Shown: positions 36,240 through 45,503, counted from the first letter of the stretch. The stretch is 64,000 bases of DNA from Megamonas sp. UBA1796 (GCA_002319795.1 DCFU01000028.1:48832-112831), one strand, 5' to 3'. Notes: generated by a model from the sequence alone, not told the origin. Translations and numbers: made by a program.

Positions 36240-37417
36240 TGAAATATAATTTTGATGAAGTAATTAACAGGAAAAATACGCAGAGTTCTAAATGGGATAA
36301 TGTGGGGGCTCGTGTAGGGAATGCCAAAGCATTGCCTATGTGGGTGGCTGATACTGACTTTCGTTGTCCACAACCTGTTATAGATGTTGTAAAGGCTCGG
36401 GCTGAGCATATGATTTATGGCTATCCATATACAGTTCCAGAATTCAAAGAAGCTACTATTAACTGGGTACAAAAGCGTCATGGCTGGGAAATTCAGCCCG
36501 ACTGGATTGTTTTTGCTACAGGGATTGTTCCAGTATTTAATACAATGATCCAGGCATTTACTGAGATAGGCGATGAGGTTATCATTCAAAGACCGGTATA
36601 TCATCCATTTGGGTTTGCCGTCGTTGATAATGATCGTGTGATAAGCGACAACAGTTTGCTTTATGAACATGGCCAATACCGTATTGACTTTGCAGATTTA
36701 GAAAAACGTGCAGCCAGTCCCAAAGCAAAAATAATGATATTATGCAATCCGCATAATCCGGTGGGACGTGTTTGGGAAAAAGCTGATCTGATAGAAATTG
36801 CGGAGATTTGCTTGCGCCATAATGTCATTTTGATAAGTGACGAAATTCATTCGGATTTGATTTTTTCCGGACATAAACATGTTCCAGTAGCTTCTTTAGA
36901 TGAACGATATGCTATGAATACAGTTACCTGTTACGCTCCATCGAAGACATTTAATATAGCTGGTCTGCGTGGGTCGGGTATTGTAGCTCCTAATCCTAAA
37001 CTGAGAAAAGGTTTGGAACTGCAATTTAAAAAGAACAGAAGCATTCAACAAAATGTCTTTGCCCTGCCTGCGTATATTGCCGCATACAATGAATGTGAAG
37101 ATTATTTAGAGCAATTGCTGCCTTATTTGGAAGGTAATGTAAAATTTTTAGATGTTTTTCTTAAAGCTCATATGCCAAAAATTAAGTTAGTGAAGCCGGA
37201 AGGTACGTATTTAATGTGGTTGGACTGCAGTGAACTGGGTCTTAGCGGAGATACATTGTCTGATTTCTTTATTAATAAATGTTTGGTTGCTGTCAATCGC
37301 GGTGACGGTTTTGGACCGGAAGGGGCTGCTTTTGTCAGACTGAATATCGGTTGTCCTAGAGCTACATTAGAGCAGGGACTTAAGCAAATACTAGAGCAAT
37401 ATAAAAAAACAAGATAA
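36239..37417 (+). CDS. MalY/PatB family PLP-dependent C-S beta-lyase (second copy)
   Basis: This 392-residue fold-type I PLP enzyme resembles the copy at 29332. Seen: MWVADTDFRCPQP, CNPHNPVGRVW, SDEIHSDLIF, the PLP lysine at about residue 236 in APSKTFNIAGLRGSG, and RLNIGCPR. Known members cleave carbon-sulfur bonds of cystathionine and cysteine conjugates, and some act as aminotransferases. It is coupled by TAATG to the upstream MmgE/PrpD gene and lies 17 bases before the second one. A joint pathway is therefore very likely, such as cleavage of an amino-acid conjugate of a carboxylate. Confidence 0.9.
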   Translation: MKYNFDEVINRKNTQSSKWDNVGARVGNAKALPMWVADTDFRCPQPVIDVVKARAEHMIYGYPYTVPEFKEATINWVQKRHGWEIQPDWIVFATGIVPVFNTMIQAFTEIGDEVIIQRPVYHPFGFAVVDNDRVISDNSLLYEHGQYRIDFADLEKRAASPKAKIMILCNPHNPVGRVWEKADLIEIAEICLRHNVILISDEIHSDLIFSGHKHVPVASLDERYAMNTVTCYAPSKTFNIAGLRGSGIVAPNPKLRKGLELQFKKNRSIQQNVFALPAYIAAYNECEDYLEQLLPYLEGNVKFLDVFLKAHMPKIKLVKPEGTYLMWLDCSELGLSGDTLSDFFINKCLVAVNRGDGFGPEGAAFVRLNIGCPRATLEQGLKQILEQYKKTR

Positions 37418-37434
37418 ATAAGGGGGATAAGAAT

Positions 37435-38802
37435 ATGACAATCACTACGCGCTTAGCGGAATTTTTCTGTAATTTGGATTATGAGGCAATACCACAGTCG
37501 GTTGTGGAAAAAGCCAAGGAAAATTTAATTGATAATCTGGCAGGTGCTATTCCTGCTGCTGTGCAGGTGGAAGATGTTAAAGGAATAACCGCTGAACTGA
37601 AAAAATATGATACACAGGATGATTGTGTTATCTGGGGCACTAGACAGCGTGCCTCGGTACAAAATGCGGCTCTGATTAATGGGATTGCAGCGCATGCTTT
37701 GGAAATGGATGATTTCCATCCGCAGGGTAAAATTCATATGGGAACGGTAGTCATACCGGCGGCAGTGGCATTAGGGGAAAGACATAAAATTTCGGGAAAA
37801 AAGCTGATTTCAGCTTTAACGGCAGGCTACGAAACGGGTATACGGATTGCTATTGGCGCAGGAACAGCCTCACATCGGTTACATGGATGGCATGCTACTT
37901 CTTCATGTGGTATTTTTGGGGCGGCCATTTGTTCTGCTAAAATATTAGATTTGCCTGTCAACCAGACGGTATCGGCGTTGGGGTTGGCAGGTACGCAAGC
38001 AAGCGGATTATGGGCTTTTTTGAAGGATGGTGCAAACAATAAGAAACTTCATGGTGGACATCCAGCCAGTGCAGGTATCAATTCAGCTTTGTTGGCCAAA
38101 GGGGGAATGACTGGTCCTGGTTATATTTTGGAGGCTGAGGACGGTGGATTTTACCGTGCTACGTCGGATGAATATAATTTTGCTAGTGTTACTGAGGGCC
38201 TGGGGGAAACATATAACGTATTGCGTGTAGGCCGCAAACCTTATGCGTGTTGCCGCAGTATGCATCTGTCTATTGAAGGGGCTTTGGAATTAGTGAAAAC
38301 ATATCATATCGCGCCTCAGGATATTGAGAAAATTGATGTGTATACTTATGAAATTGGGGTAAAGCAGTGTGGTATGTACCCGCAGCCTAAGAATGTATTT
38401 GAAGCCAAATTTTCTATTCCTTACGGTATTGCGGTAGCTTTTATCGATGGAAATGCAGGCGTGGCGCAATTTACGGAGGAGCGGATACAAGATCCTGCCA
38501 TTAGGAATTTATGTGATAAAATTGACGTTCATGTATCTGATGAGTATACAAAACAATATCCTGCAAATTGGGGTTGTGAAATGAGGGTTCGCACTAAAGA
38601 TGGCCGTCAGTTAAATAAAGTCGTGTGGAATGGCAGAGGCGGCCCTGATAATCCGATGACCAAAGAAGAATTGACTGCGAAGTTCAAATGCCTGGCAGGA
38701 GAAGTGCTTTCTGCGCAACGCATGGATGAGATTATTAGTACAATATACAATTTAGAACAGGTGCAAGATATTTCGGAATTGACGACTTTACTTGTACCAT
38801 AA
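37435..38802 (+). CDS. MmgE/PrpD family protein (second copy)
   Basis: This second family member in the island has 455 residues and is clearly divergent from the first. Matching blocks are HALEMDDFHPQGKIHMG, LHGWHATSSCGIFGAA, NNKKLHGGHPASAG, and RKPYACCRSMHLS. Having two different MmgE/PrpD proteins around one PLP lyase suggests two successive or stereo-distinct steps (for example epimerisation, dehydration or decarboxylation). AGGGGGATAAG precedes the ATG. It is followed by a 76-base gap before ridA. Confidence 0.9.
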   Translation: MTITTRLAEFFCNLDYEAIPQSVVEKAKENLIDNLAGAIPAAVQVEDVKGITAELKKYDTQDDCVIWGTRQRASVQNAALINGIAAHALEMDDFHPQGKIHMGTVVIPAAVALGERHKISGKKLISALTAGYETGIRIAIGAGTASHRLHGWHATSSCGIFGAAICSAKILDLPVNQTVSALGLAGTQASGLWAFLKDGANNKKLHGGHPASAGINSALLAKGGMTGPGYILEAEDGGFYRATSDEYNFASVTEGLGETYNVLRVGRKPYACCRSMHLSIEGALELVKTYHIAPQDIEKIDVYTYEIGVKQCGMYPQPKNVFEAKFSIPYGIAVAFIDGNAGVAQFTEERIQDPAIRNLCDKIDVHVSDEYTKQYPANWGCEMRVRTKDGRQLNKVVWNGRGGPDNPMTKEELTAKFKCLAGEVLSAQRMDEIISTIYNLEQVQDISELTTLLVP

Positions 38803-38878
38803 GCAGATGCTTGCTTGTCTGGCAAGTGGCCATAAAATTAGTTGAATCGATAAAAGTACTTATGGGAGCGTGTGACAT

Positions 38879-39256
38879 ATGAAAAAAGTAGTATTTAGCA
38901 AAAATGCACCTCAAGCAATTGGTCCCTATTCACAGGCTATTAAGGCCAATGATTTTTTGTTTATTTCAGGTCAACTGCCTGTTCTTCCAGCAACTGGTGA
39001 ATTTGCTGCAGGCGGTATTGAAAGTCAAACTAAGCAATCGCTGGAAAACCTGAAAGCAATATTAGCAGCGGAAAATCTGTCCGTTGATACTGTGGTAAAA
39101 ACAACCGTATTTCTCAAAGATATGCATGATTTTGAAGCTATGAATACTGTGTATGCAAAATATTTTATGATGGATTGTCCCGCCAGAGTTTGTGTGCAGG
39201 TTGCTAAATTACCCAAGGATGCCTTGGTAGAGATTGCACTGGTTGCAGCGTACTGA
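38879..39256 (+). CDS. ridA: RidA family enamine/imine deaminase
   Basis: RidA hydrolyses reactive enamines such as 2-aminoacrylate released by PLP beta-lyases, protecting other enzymes. The 125-residue protein shows FSKNAPQAIGPYSQAI, FISGQLPVLPATGEFA, TTVFLKDMHDFEAMN, and CPARVCVQVAKLPKDALVEIALVA, with the conserved arginine in PARVC. It lies just after the MalY/PatB and MmgE/PrpD genes, a meaningful link because the lyase reaction releases the substrate of RidA. Confidence 0.94.
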   Translation: MKKVVFSKNAPQAIGPYSQAIKANDFLFISGQLPVLPATGEFAAGGIESQTKQSLENLKAILAAENLSVDTVVKTTVFLKDMHDFEAMNTVYAKYFMMDCPARVCVQVAKLPKDALVEIALVAAY

Positions 39257-39264
39257 ATATGGAT

Positions 39265-39310
39265 AAAAGCGACCAGAATGGCATGGATTACCGCCAGTCT
39301 GGTTGCTTTT
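39265..39310 (+). terminator. Probable intrinsic terminator after ridA
   Basis: AAAAGCGACCAGA pairs with TCTGGTTGCTTTT (13 bp, one G-T pair) around a 20-base loop. The T run is short, so partial read-through into the chemoreceptor gene is plausible. Confidence 0.65.
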
Positions 39311-39378
39311 CCATCCTGCGTATGAAGTGAATTTCCACTGGTTGCTTATGAGTATAAAAAGTAAAGGAATAGTAAAAT

Positions 39379-41346
39379 ATGATACAAAATACATTGAAAT
39401 TTAGAATCATAGGATTACTGGTCGTGTTTTCTTTTTTGTCAGCAGCAGTAATTGGCGGAGTGAGTTCCTATATGAATGTTCGTCAAACAAAAGAGAATAC
39501 TTTCAGCAGCAATCAAACCATTGCGCTACAAGTTTCTTATGAAATTGAACGATTCATGTCTGATAATGCCCAGTTAATCAAAACCCTGTCCTTATCACCG
39601 ACTGCTTATTCGCTGGATGCAGGTAAATTAGGTGAATTCCTCAAGGTGGCACAACAGAATAATCCGGAATTTCAAACGATTTATGCCATGAATACGGCTG
39701 GTATGCAAATTGCGAAAACATCTTCAGCAATCATGAATGATAAGGCTAACACCGAATATTTCAAACAGGCGATGATGGATAAACTTTATTTTTCAGATGT
39801 GTATATATCGGCAGTATCTAAAACACCGACAATTACAATTTCAACGCCAATTAAAGACCAAAACGGTACCATTGTGGGTGTTTTAGCTGGTGATATAAGT
39901 CTGCAAAGCATTTGGGAAATTGCAGAACGGACTAAGATTGGTAAATCAGGTTATATTGATATTGTAGACAGTAAAGGCGGGTTGATTTCCCATCCGGATA
40001 AAGAACGAGTACTCAATAATGAAAGCATTAGTCAGGAAAACTATGTACAAAGTGTGATATCGGGAAATAATGGCAATATAGAAGCTATGTCATCCGTCCA
40101 AATCGAATCGTTAATTTCTTTTGTTCCCATCAAAACTTACAATTGGGGGGTAATTACTTATTTGCCCACAATTGAATTTACCGGTGATATGAAGCATACT
40201 TTACTGATTATGGCAGTGCTGCTTTTGTTTGCTATAATTATAGCCGTTGCTACAGCTATTTATGTAGCCGGAAATATAACCAACCCGCTTAACCGTCTAG
40301 TGAATGCTGCTACTGTAATTGCCGGTGGTGATTTGAGCCGAAAAATAGAAGTTTCTGGTATGCTTGAAATTAAGCAATTAGCTGTATCGCTTGAAAAAAT
40401 GCGTGCAGATTTGAAGAATGTCATTCACGATATTATGACCTCAGCGGGACAAGTTTTATCAGCGGCTGAACAGCTTTCAACGAATACAGAACAATCTGCG
40501 CAGGCTACGGGAACAGTGGCTGATGCCATCACTGAGTTGGCCAAAGGCTCGGATAAGCAGGTTTCGGCAATTGCAACTACTTCTTCTGTGGTGGAACAAG
40601 TATCTGATGGGGTTCAAAAAGTGTCAGGAAATGCAAATAATATGACGGTTCTGGCTGAACAGGCGTCAGGAGTGGCTCAGGATGGTAGAAAATCAGTTGA
40701 GACAGTCATGAGGCAGATGGATGTTATTGAAAAAACGGTAGCGAATTCGGCGGAGTCTGTAACGAGACTGGGTCAGCGTTCTCAGAAAATTGGTCAGATT
40801 GTTGAAACTATTTCGGGTATTGCTGCGCAGACTAATTTATTGGCGTTGAATGCTGCTATAGAGGCGGCACGGGCTGGTGAACAGGGCCGAGGATTTGCTG
40901 TGGTCGCCGAAGAGGTGCGTAAGTTAGCTGAACAGTCTCAGGAAGCGACTAAGCAAATTGCCGAATTGATTCTTGAAGTTCAGACAGAGACAGAAGCAGC
41001 AGTCATTGCTATGAATGAGGGCACGCAGGAAGTTAAGGTGGGCAATGAAGTGGTTGATGCTGCAGGAGAAGCTTTTGGCAAAATTGTTAATCAAGTAGAA
41101 CAGGTATCAGGGCAAGTCAAAGATATTTCGGCAGCTATGCAGAAAATGGCCTCTGAAAGTTTAATGATTGTTACTTCAGTGCATGACATTGGTCAGATTA
41201 GTAAAGAAGCATCGGGGCATACCCAAACTGTGTCGGCTGCTAGTGAGGAACAAGCAGCATCTATGGAGGAAATTTCCAGTGCTAGTCAGGCTTTAGCAAA
41301 AATGGCGGGAGAACTACAAGAAGTGGTAAAAAAGTTTAGAGTCTGA
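39379..41346 (+). CDS. Methyl-accepting chemotaxis protein with Cache-type sensor
   Basis: The receptor has 655 residues: TM1 about 10-30, an extracytoplasmic double-Cache-like sensor about 35-270 ([54 protein letters not shown]), and TM2 about 275-300. A HAMP domain and a long coiled-coil signalling domain follow. The CheA/CheW-binding tip is [40 protein letters not shown]. Its position inside the carboxylate island suggests that it senses the island's substrate, a common pairing; this is inference. It could signal through CheV (4814). Confidence 0.95.
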   Translation: MIQNTLKFRIIGLLVVFSFLSAAVIGGVSSYMNVRQTKENTFSSNQTIALQVSYEIERFMSDNAQLIKTLSLSPTAYSLDAGKLGEFLKVAQQNNPEFQTIYAMNTAGMQIAKTSSAIMNDKANTEYFKQAMMDKLYFSDVYISAVSKTPTITISTPIKDQNGTIVGVLAGDISLQSIWEIAERTKIGKSGYIDIVDSKGGLISHPDKERVLNNESISQENYVQSVISGNNGNIEAMSSVQIESLISFVPIKTYNWGVITYLPTIEFTGDMKHTLLIMAVLLLFAIIIAVATAIYVAGNITNPLNRLVNAATVIAGGDLSRKIEVSGMLEIKQLAVSLEKMRADLKNVIHDIMTSAGQVLSAAEQLSTNTEQSAQATGTVADAITELAKGSDKQVSAIATTSSVVEQVSDGVQKVSGNANNMTVLAEQASGVAQDGRKSVETVMRQMDVIEKTVANSAESVTRLGQRSQKIGQIVETISGIAAQTNLLALNAAIEAARAGEQGRGFAVVAEEVRKLAEQSQEATKQIAELILEVQTETEAAVIAMNEGTQEVKVGNEVVDAAGEAFGKIVNQVEQVSGQVKDISAAMQKMASESLMIVTSVHDIGQISKEASGHTQTVSAASEEQAASMEEISSASQALAKMAGELQEVVKKFRV

Positions 41347-41392
41347 ATAAAGTCTTTATGATGATATCAACTTTATTGATAGGGGGATTGAA

Positions 41393-41956
41393 ATGGTAAA
41401 GTTATCTGTTGGCGATAAAATGCCAAATTTTGTGTTCCATACTGCTTATGAAAACGGTAAAACTGTAGAGAGGGTTCTTCAAGAAAAGAAACGAACAATA
41501 TTTTGGTTCTTGCGTTATATTGGCTGTCCAACTTGCCGGTATGATGTTCATATGATGGCTGTACGTTATCAGGAATTTCTGGATAATGATACTCAGATTT
41601 TTGTGGTGATGCAGAGCCAAATAACTAATGTCCGCGAGGAATTAAAAGATATGAAGCTGCCATTTGATATTATTTGCGATCCAGAAATGAAACTATATGA
41701 GAGTCTGGAAATTTCTGCTACTGCTTGTAAAGAGGACCGACTGCCTACAAATGAGGTAGAGATTTCCAAACTGGAGAGGAAAAAGAAAAAGGTTAAAGAA
41801 TTGGGTTTTGTCCACGGTAAATATGAGGGTAACGAGCAGCAGCTTCCCGCATTATTTGTGGTTGAACAGAATGGCACAGTCAGCTATGTCCATTACGCGC
41901 AAAACAGTATTGATATGCCTACCGTAGCTGAAATGCTAAGTTTATTAAAGAAATAA
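41393..41956 (+). CDS. Peroxiredoxin-like (AhpC/TSA superfamily) protein
   Basis: The 187-residue protein has the redoxin fold: VGDKMPNFVF at the start, FWFLRYIGCPTCRYDVHMM with a CPTC pair (about residues 45-48), a FDIICDPEMKLYESL segment as in the PRX-like group, and LPALFVVEQNGTVSYVHYA near the end. It may reduce peroxides or act as a thiol oxidoreductase; a CxxC pair favours disulfide chemistry. It follows the chemoreceptor by 46 bases and precedes the oxygen-sensitive Fe-S aconitase, which it might protect (inference). Confidence 0.8.
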   Translation: MVKLSVGDKMPNFVFHTAYENGKTVERVLQEKKRTIFWFLRYIGCPTCRYDVHMMAVRYQEFLDNDTQIFVVMQSQITNVREELKDMKLPFDIICDPEMKLYESLEISATACKEDRLPTNEVEISKLERKKKKVKELGFVHGKYEGNEQQLPALFVVEQNGTVSYVHYAQNSIDMPTVAEMLSLLKK

Positions 41957-42066
41957 GCACATGATAATGATGCCGCCAAACAGAACGCTCATAGCAGCTT
42001 AGGCGATATGAATATTTTGTAACAGCGGTCAGCCAGTTTAGTTTATTACTCAGTGGAGGGAAATGT

Positions 42067-43998
42067 ATGGGAAAGAATCTGGTAGAAAAAATTATTGGCA
42101 AGCATTTGCTAGTCGGAGAAATGACTGCCGGTCAAGAGGTTGCAATCCGTATTGATCAGACGCTTACACAGGATGCAACCGGAACTATGGCTTACTTGCA
42201 ATTTGAGGCTATGGGACTCTCTCGCGTTAAGACCTTGTCGGTTTCTTATGTTGACCATAATACACTACAGGACGGTTTTGAAAATGCCGATGATCATCGT
42301 TATTTACAGACAGTTGCCGCTAAACACGGTATTAAATATTCTAAAGCTGGGAATGGTATCTGCCATCAGGTACACTTAGAACGTATCAGCCGTCCTGGAG
42401 CGACACTCCTTGGTTCGGATAGCCATACACCGACACTTGGTGCTGTGGGGATGCTGGCTATGGGAGTAGGCGGTCTTGATGTAGCCGTTGCTATGGCGGG
42501 CGGGCCATTCTATCTGACATATCCCAGAGTCATCCGAGTAAATTTGGAAGGAAAACTTCGTCCCTGGTGCTCTGCTAAAGATATTGTGCTTGAAATGCTA
42601 AAAATTTTTACTACCAAAGGCAACGTAGGTACATTAATTGAATATGGCGGCAGCGGATTAGAAACACTTACGGTACCGGAACGTTCAACGATTACGAATA
42701 TGGGAGCCGAAATGGGAGTCACGACTTCAATTTTCCCAAGCGATGAAATGACGTTGACATTCTTTAAAGCACAGGCCAGGGAAGATGATTGGCATGAACT
42801 GAAGCCGGATGAGGATGCCAGGTATGACAAGACAGTTACAATCGATTTAGGTGCCATTCAACCAAATGTAGCTTGTCCGCATTCTCCAGATAAAGTAAAG
42901 AGAATTCGCGAAATTGAGGGACTCGAAGTGAATCAGGTCCTGGTGGGCAGTTGTACCAACTCTTCTTATCGTGATGTTATGCTGGTCGCTGCCATGCTCA
43001 AAGGCAGGCATGTTCATCCCAATGTCAGTTTTGGTGTAGCGCCGGGCAGTAGACAAGTTTTGGCGATGATTGCTAAAAATGGGGCACTTAGAGATCTTGT
43101 GGCTGCCGGAGCACGTATATTAGAAACTGCCTGTGGTTTTTGCGTAGGCTGTGGACAGGCACCGCAGTCCAAAGCAGTTTCGCTACGAACAAATAATCGG
43201 AACTTTGAAGGTCGCAGTGGTACGAAAGATGCAGCGGTATATTTGGTGAGTCCGGAAACGGCTGTAGCTGCAGCCCTTACCGGAAAAGTTACGGATCCGC
43301 GTGATTTGGGTTTTGTATATCCGCAAATTGTGTTGCCGGAAGTATACTACATCGATGACAGTATGCTGCTGGAACCTGCTGCTGATACGGCCATTTCAGT
43401 GTATCGTGGACCGAATATCGGTGAGCCGCCGCATAATAAGGCTATGCCAAAAACGTTGACAGCAAAAGTGACGATTAAAGTGGGAGATAAAATTACAACG
43501 GATCATATTATGCCTGCGGGCCCATTTCTTAAATACCGCTCGAATGTACCAAAGTATTCGAAATATGTGTTTCATCCTGTAGATCCGGGCTTTTCGGAAA
43601 AATGTGAGAGAAATAAGCGCGATGGTTTCAATTCTGTTATAGTTGCAGGCCTGAGTTATGGGCAGGGGTCTTCACGTGAACATGCGGCATTATGTCCTAT
43701 GTATCTGGGTGTAAGGTTGCTTTTGGCTAAAAGTGTTGAACGCATTCATGCTGCTAATTTGGTCAATTTTGGTATTTTGCAGTTGACTTTTATCTCGGAT
43801 GCAGATTATGACCGCTTGCAGGATGGTGATGAGCTGGAAATCGAAAATGTTTACCAGGCGGTAGAAAATAAGCAGGTTACAGTGAAAAATAAAACACAGG
43901 GTTATAGCTTCCACACACAATGTTCACTTACGCAACGGCAAAAGGAAATAATGCTCAGCGGAGGGCTCCTGAATTATGCCGCTAACGGCAAAAGATAA
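42067..43998 (+). CDS. Aconitase family hydratase (aconitate hydratase type)
   Basis: The 643-residue aconitase-superfamily enzyme has both the large N-terminal and the swivelling C-terminal domains. The three [4Fe-4S] cysteines are in VGSCTNSSY (about residue 296) and CGFCVGC (about 356-362). Substrate residues are seen in GSDSHTPTLGAVGMLAMGVGG and in the C-terminal YGQGSSREHAAL with its catalytic serine. The length matches the shorter bacterial/mitochondrial-like aconitases. It lies 8 bases before prpF-like, like the acnD-prpF pair of the methylcitrate cycle. It may be the cell's aconitase or a dedicated enzyme for a substituted aconitate. Confidence 0.92.
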   Translation: MGKNLVEKIIGKHLLVGEMTAGQEVAIRIDQTLTQDATGTMAYLQFEAMGLSRVKTLSVSYVDHNTLQDGFENADDHRYLQTVAAKHGIKYSKAGNGICHQVHLERISRPGATLLGSDSHTPTLGAVGMLAMGVGGLDVAVAMAGGPFYLTYPRVIRVNLEGKLRPWCSAKDIVLEMLKIFTTKGNVGTLIEYGGSGLETLTVPERSTITNMGAEMGVTTSIFPSDEMTLTFFKAQAREDDWHELKPDEDARYDKTVTIDLGAIQPNVACPHSPDKVKRIREIEGLEVNQVLVGSCTNSSYRDVMLVAAMLKGRHVHPNVSFGVAPGSRQVLAMIAKNGALRDLVAAGARILETACGFCVGCGQAPQSKAVSLRTNNRNFEGRSGTKDAAVYLVSPETAVAAALTGKVTDPRDLGFVYPQIVLPEVYYIDDSMLLEPAADTAISVYRGPNIGEPPHNKAMPKTLTAKVTIKVGDKITTDHIMPAGPFLKYRSNVPKYSKYVFHPVDPGFSEKCERNKRDGFNSVIVAGLSYGQGSSREHAALCPMYLGVRLLLAKSVERIHAANLVNFGILQLTFISDADYDRLQDGDELEIENVYQAVENKQVTVKNKTQGYSFHTQCSLTQRQKEIMLSGGLLNYAANGKR

Positions 43999-44006
43999 AG
44001 CAAAGG

Positions 44007-45176
44007 ATGCGGATTATTATGGAAGAATATGTAAAGATACCTGCAGTATATATGCGTGGCGGTACAAGTAAAGGCATTTATCTCATGGTCAAAGATCTGC
44101 CGGAAGATCCTGAACGCAGAGACCAGGTTATTTTAGCTATTTATGGCAGTCCGGATGCTCGGCAGATCAACGGCATGGGAGGCGCTGATCCGTTGACAAG
44201 CAAGGTCGCACTGTTGGCTGTTTCCAAGATTGAGGGCATAGACATTGATTATACGTTTGGTTATGTCGGTATTAAGGATGCCATGATAGATTATGCGGGA
44301 AATTGTGGCAACATTTCCTCTGGGGTTGGTGTATATGCGATACAGCAGGGGTTGGTTTCGACAGTAGAACCGGTTACAACTGTAAGAATATATAATACCA
44401 ATACTAAAAAAGTCATCGAGGTATCTGTGCCGGTGAAGGATGGAAAAGTTGTTACGGAAGGTACATATGCAATTGATGGAGTTCCGGGCACAGGCGCTAA
44501 AATTGTCCTTAATTTTTTAAATGCCGGTGGTGCAAAAACCGGACACCTGCTGCCAACTGGAAATGTGGTTGATGAGATTCAGCTGGCAAATGGCAAAAAG
44601 ATAAGAGTGAGCTTAGTAGATGCGGCCAATCCGTCTGTGTTTGTTAAGGCAGAGGATATTGGGCTGACTGGTTTGGAACTGCCGCAGGATACGGAAAATA
44701 ATCCCGAAATACTTGAAATTATGGAGGATATACGTACTACAGCAGGGGTAATGATGGCTTTGGCAGCAAGCAAGGAGAATGTAGGACCGGCTGTACCGAA
44801 AGTGGCTTTTGTAGCTTCTCCCAAAGATTATAAGACCATGACAGGAGCAGAAATCAAAGCAGGTGAGGTAGATTTGATCGCCAGGACCAAAGCTATGGAT
44901 GTCATGCATAAAGCTTATGCAGTAACTGGCGGTATTTGTGCGGCTACGGCAGCGCTTATTGAAGGTACGGTAGTCAATGAGATTGTAAGTGAATATGCCA
45001 AGAATTCAGGAACTGTCAGGCTGGGACATCCTTCAGGTATACTTGATTTTGAGATTGGTTTGGCGAAGAATCCAGCAGGTTGGCATCTTGATAAAGCTGG
45101 TGTAAGCCGTACAGCCAAGATCATTATGGATGGGCAGGTCTACGTTTCCCGTAAAGTATTTGATGGTATTAAATAA
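44007..45176 (+). CDS. PrpF family isomerase (aconitate-type delta/cis-trans isomerase)
   Basis: PrpF proteins move or isomerise the double bond of aconitate-like acids (2-methylaconitate isomerase, methylitaconate isomerase, oxalomesaconate tautomerase). The 389-residue protein begins with KIPAVYMRGGTSKGIYL, then GMGGADPLTSKVALL and DYAGNCGNISSGVGVYA, whose Lys and Cys match the catalytic region of the family. The C-terminal half repeats the fold (RLGHPSGILDFEI). An in-frame ATG at 44019 is an alternative start with AAAGGA 11 bases upstream. It ends the island, before a strong terminator. Confidence 0.9.
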   Translation: MRIIMEEYVKIPAVYMRGGTSKGIYLMVKDLPEDPERRDQVILAIYGSPDARQINGMGGADPLTSKVALLAVSKIEGIDIDYTFGYVGIKDAMIDYAGNCGNISSGVGVYAIQQGLVSTVEPVTTVRIYNTNTKKVIEVSVPVKDGKVVTEGTYAIDGVPGTGAKIVLNFLNAGGAKTGHLLPTGNVVDEIQLANGKKIRVSLVDAANPSVFVKAEDIGLTGLELPQDTENNPEILEIMEDIRTTAGVMMALAASKENVGPAVPKVAFVASPKDYKTMTGAEIKAGEVDLIARTKAMDVMHKAYAVTGGICAATAALIEGTVVNEIVSEYAKNSGTVRLGHPSGILDFEIGLAKNPAGWHLDKAGVSRTAKIIMDGQVYVSRKVFDGIK

Positions 45177-45273
45177 ATTCTATCGATATAGTTGTAGGTG
45201 TTTGTATTACGTCTGAAAGCAGCAATACAGGCAATTCAGCTTAGTATGCCCGACAGAAATGACTTTAAGACGC

Positions 45274-45316
45274 AAAACCCTCAAGCTGATTTTTATACGA
45301 TCAGCTTGAGGGTTTT
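45274..45316. terminator. Bidirectional intrinsic terminator at the end of the island
   Basis: AAAACCCTCAAGCTGAT pairs perfectly with ATCAGCTTGAGGGTTTT (17 bp, 9-base loop). It ends the dcuC-prpF series. The 97 bases between prpF and the stem hold no gene. Confidence 0.9.
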
Positions 45317-45421
45317 CTGTAAATTATGCATTATGTGTCTTTCAGCGATTCTATGAATAAAAAGCTGAATGACATTTATTCCATAACGGCGCGCCTATTG
45401 TCTTATATTCTTTCAGATGAG

Positions 45422-45450
45422 TTGACAAAGTAAAAGCAGAGTACTATAAT
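45422..45450 (+). promoter_or_regulatory. Perfect consensus sigma-70 promoter of the MFS gene
   Basis: TTGACA (45422-45427) and TATAAT (45445-45450) are exactly 17 bases apart, the ideal sigma-70 promoter. A hairpin leader follows, so expression is probably limited after initiation. Confidence 0.9.
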
Positions 45451-45460
45451 GACCTAATGT

Positions 45461-45497
45461 CCTCGGCAGATACGTTTGCGGAGGAAAAATTTTTTTA
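45461..45497 (+). promoter_or_regulatory. Leader hairpin that covers a GGAGG site and is followed by a T run
   Basis: CCTCGGCA pairs with TGCGGAGG (7 of 8 positions) around an 8-base loop, then AAAAATTTTTTT. The hairpin includes GGAGG (45480-45484) and sits just after the perfect promoter. It could work as an attenuator or by masking a ribosome site; that GGAGG is 19 bases from the GTG start, further than usual. Confidence 0.45.
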
Positions 45498-45503
45498 TAG
45501 AAA

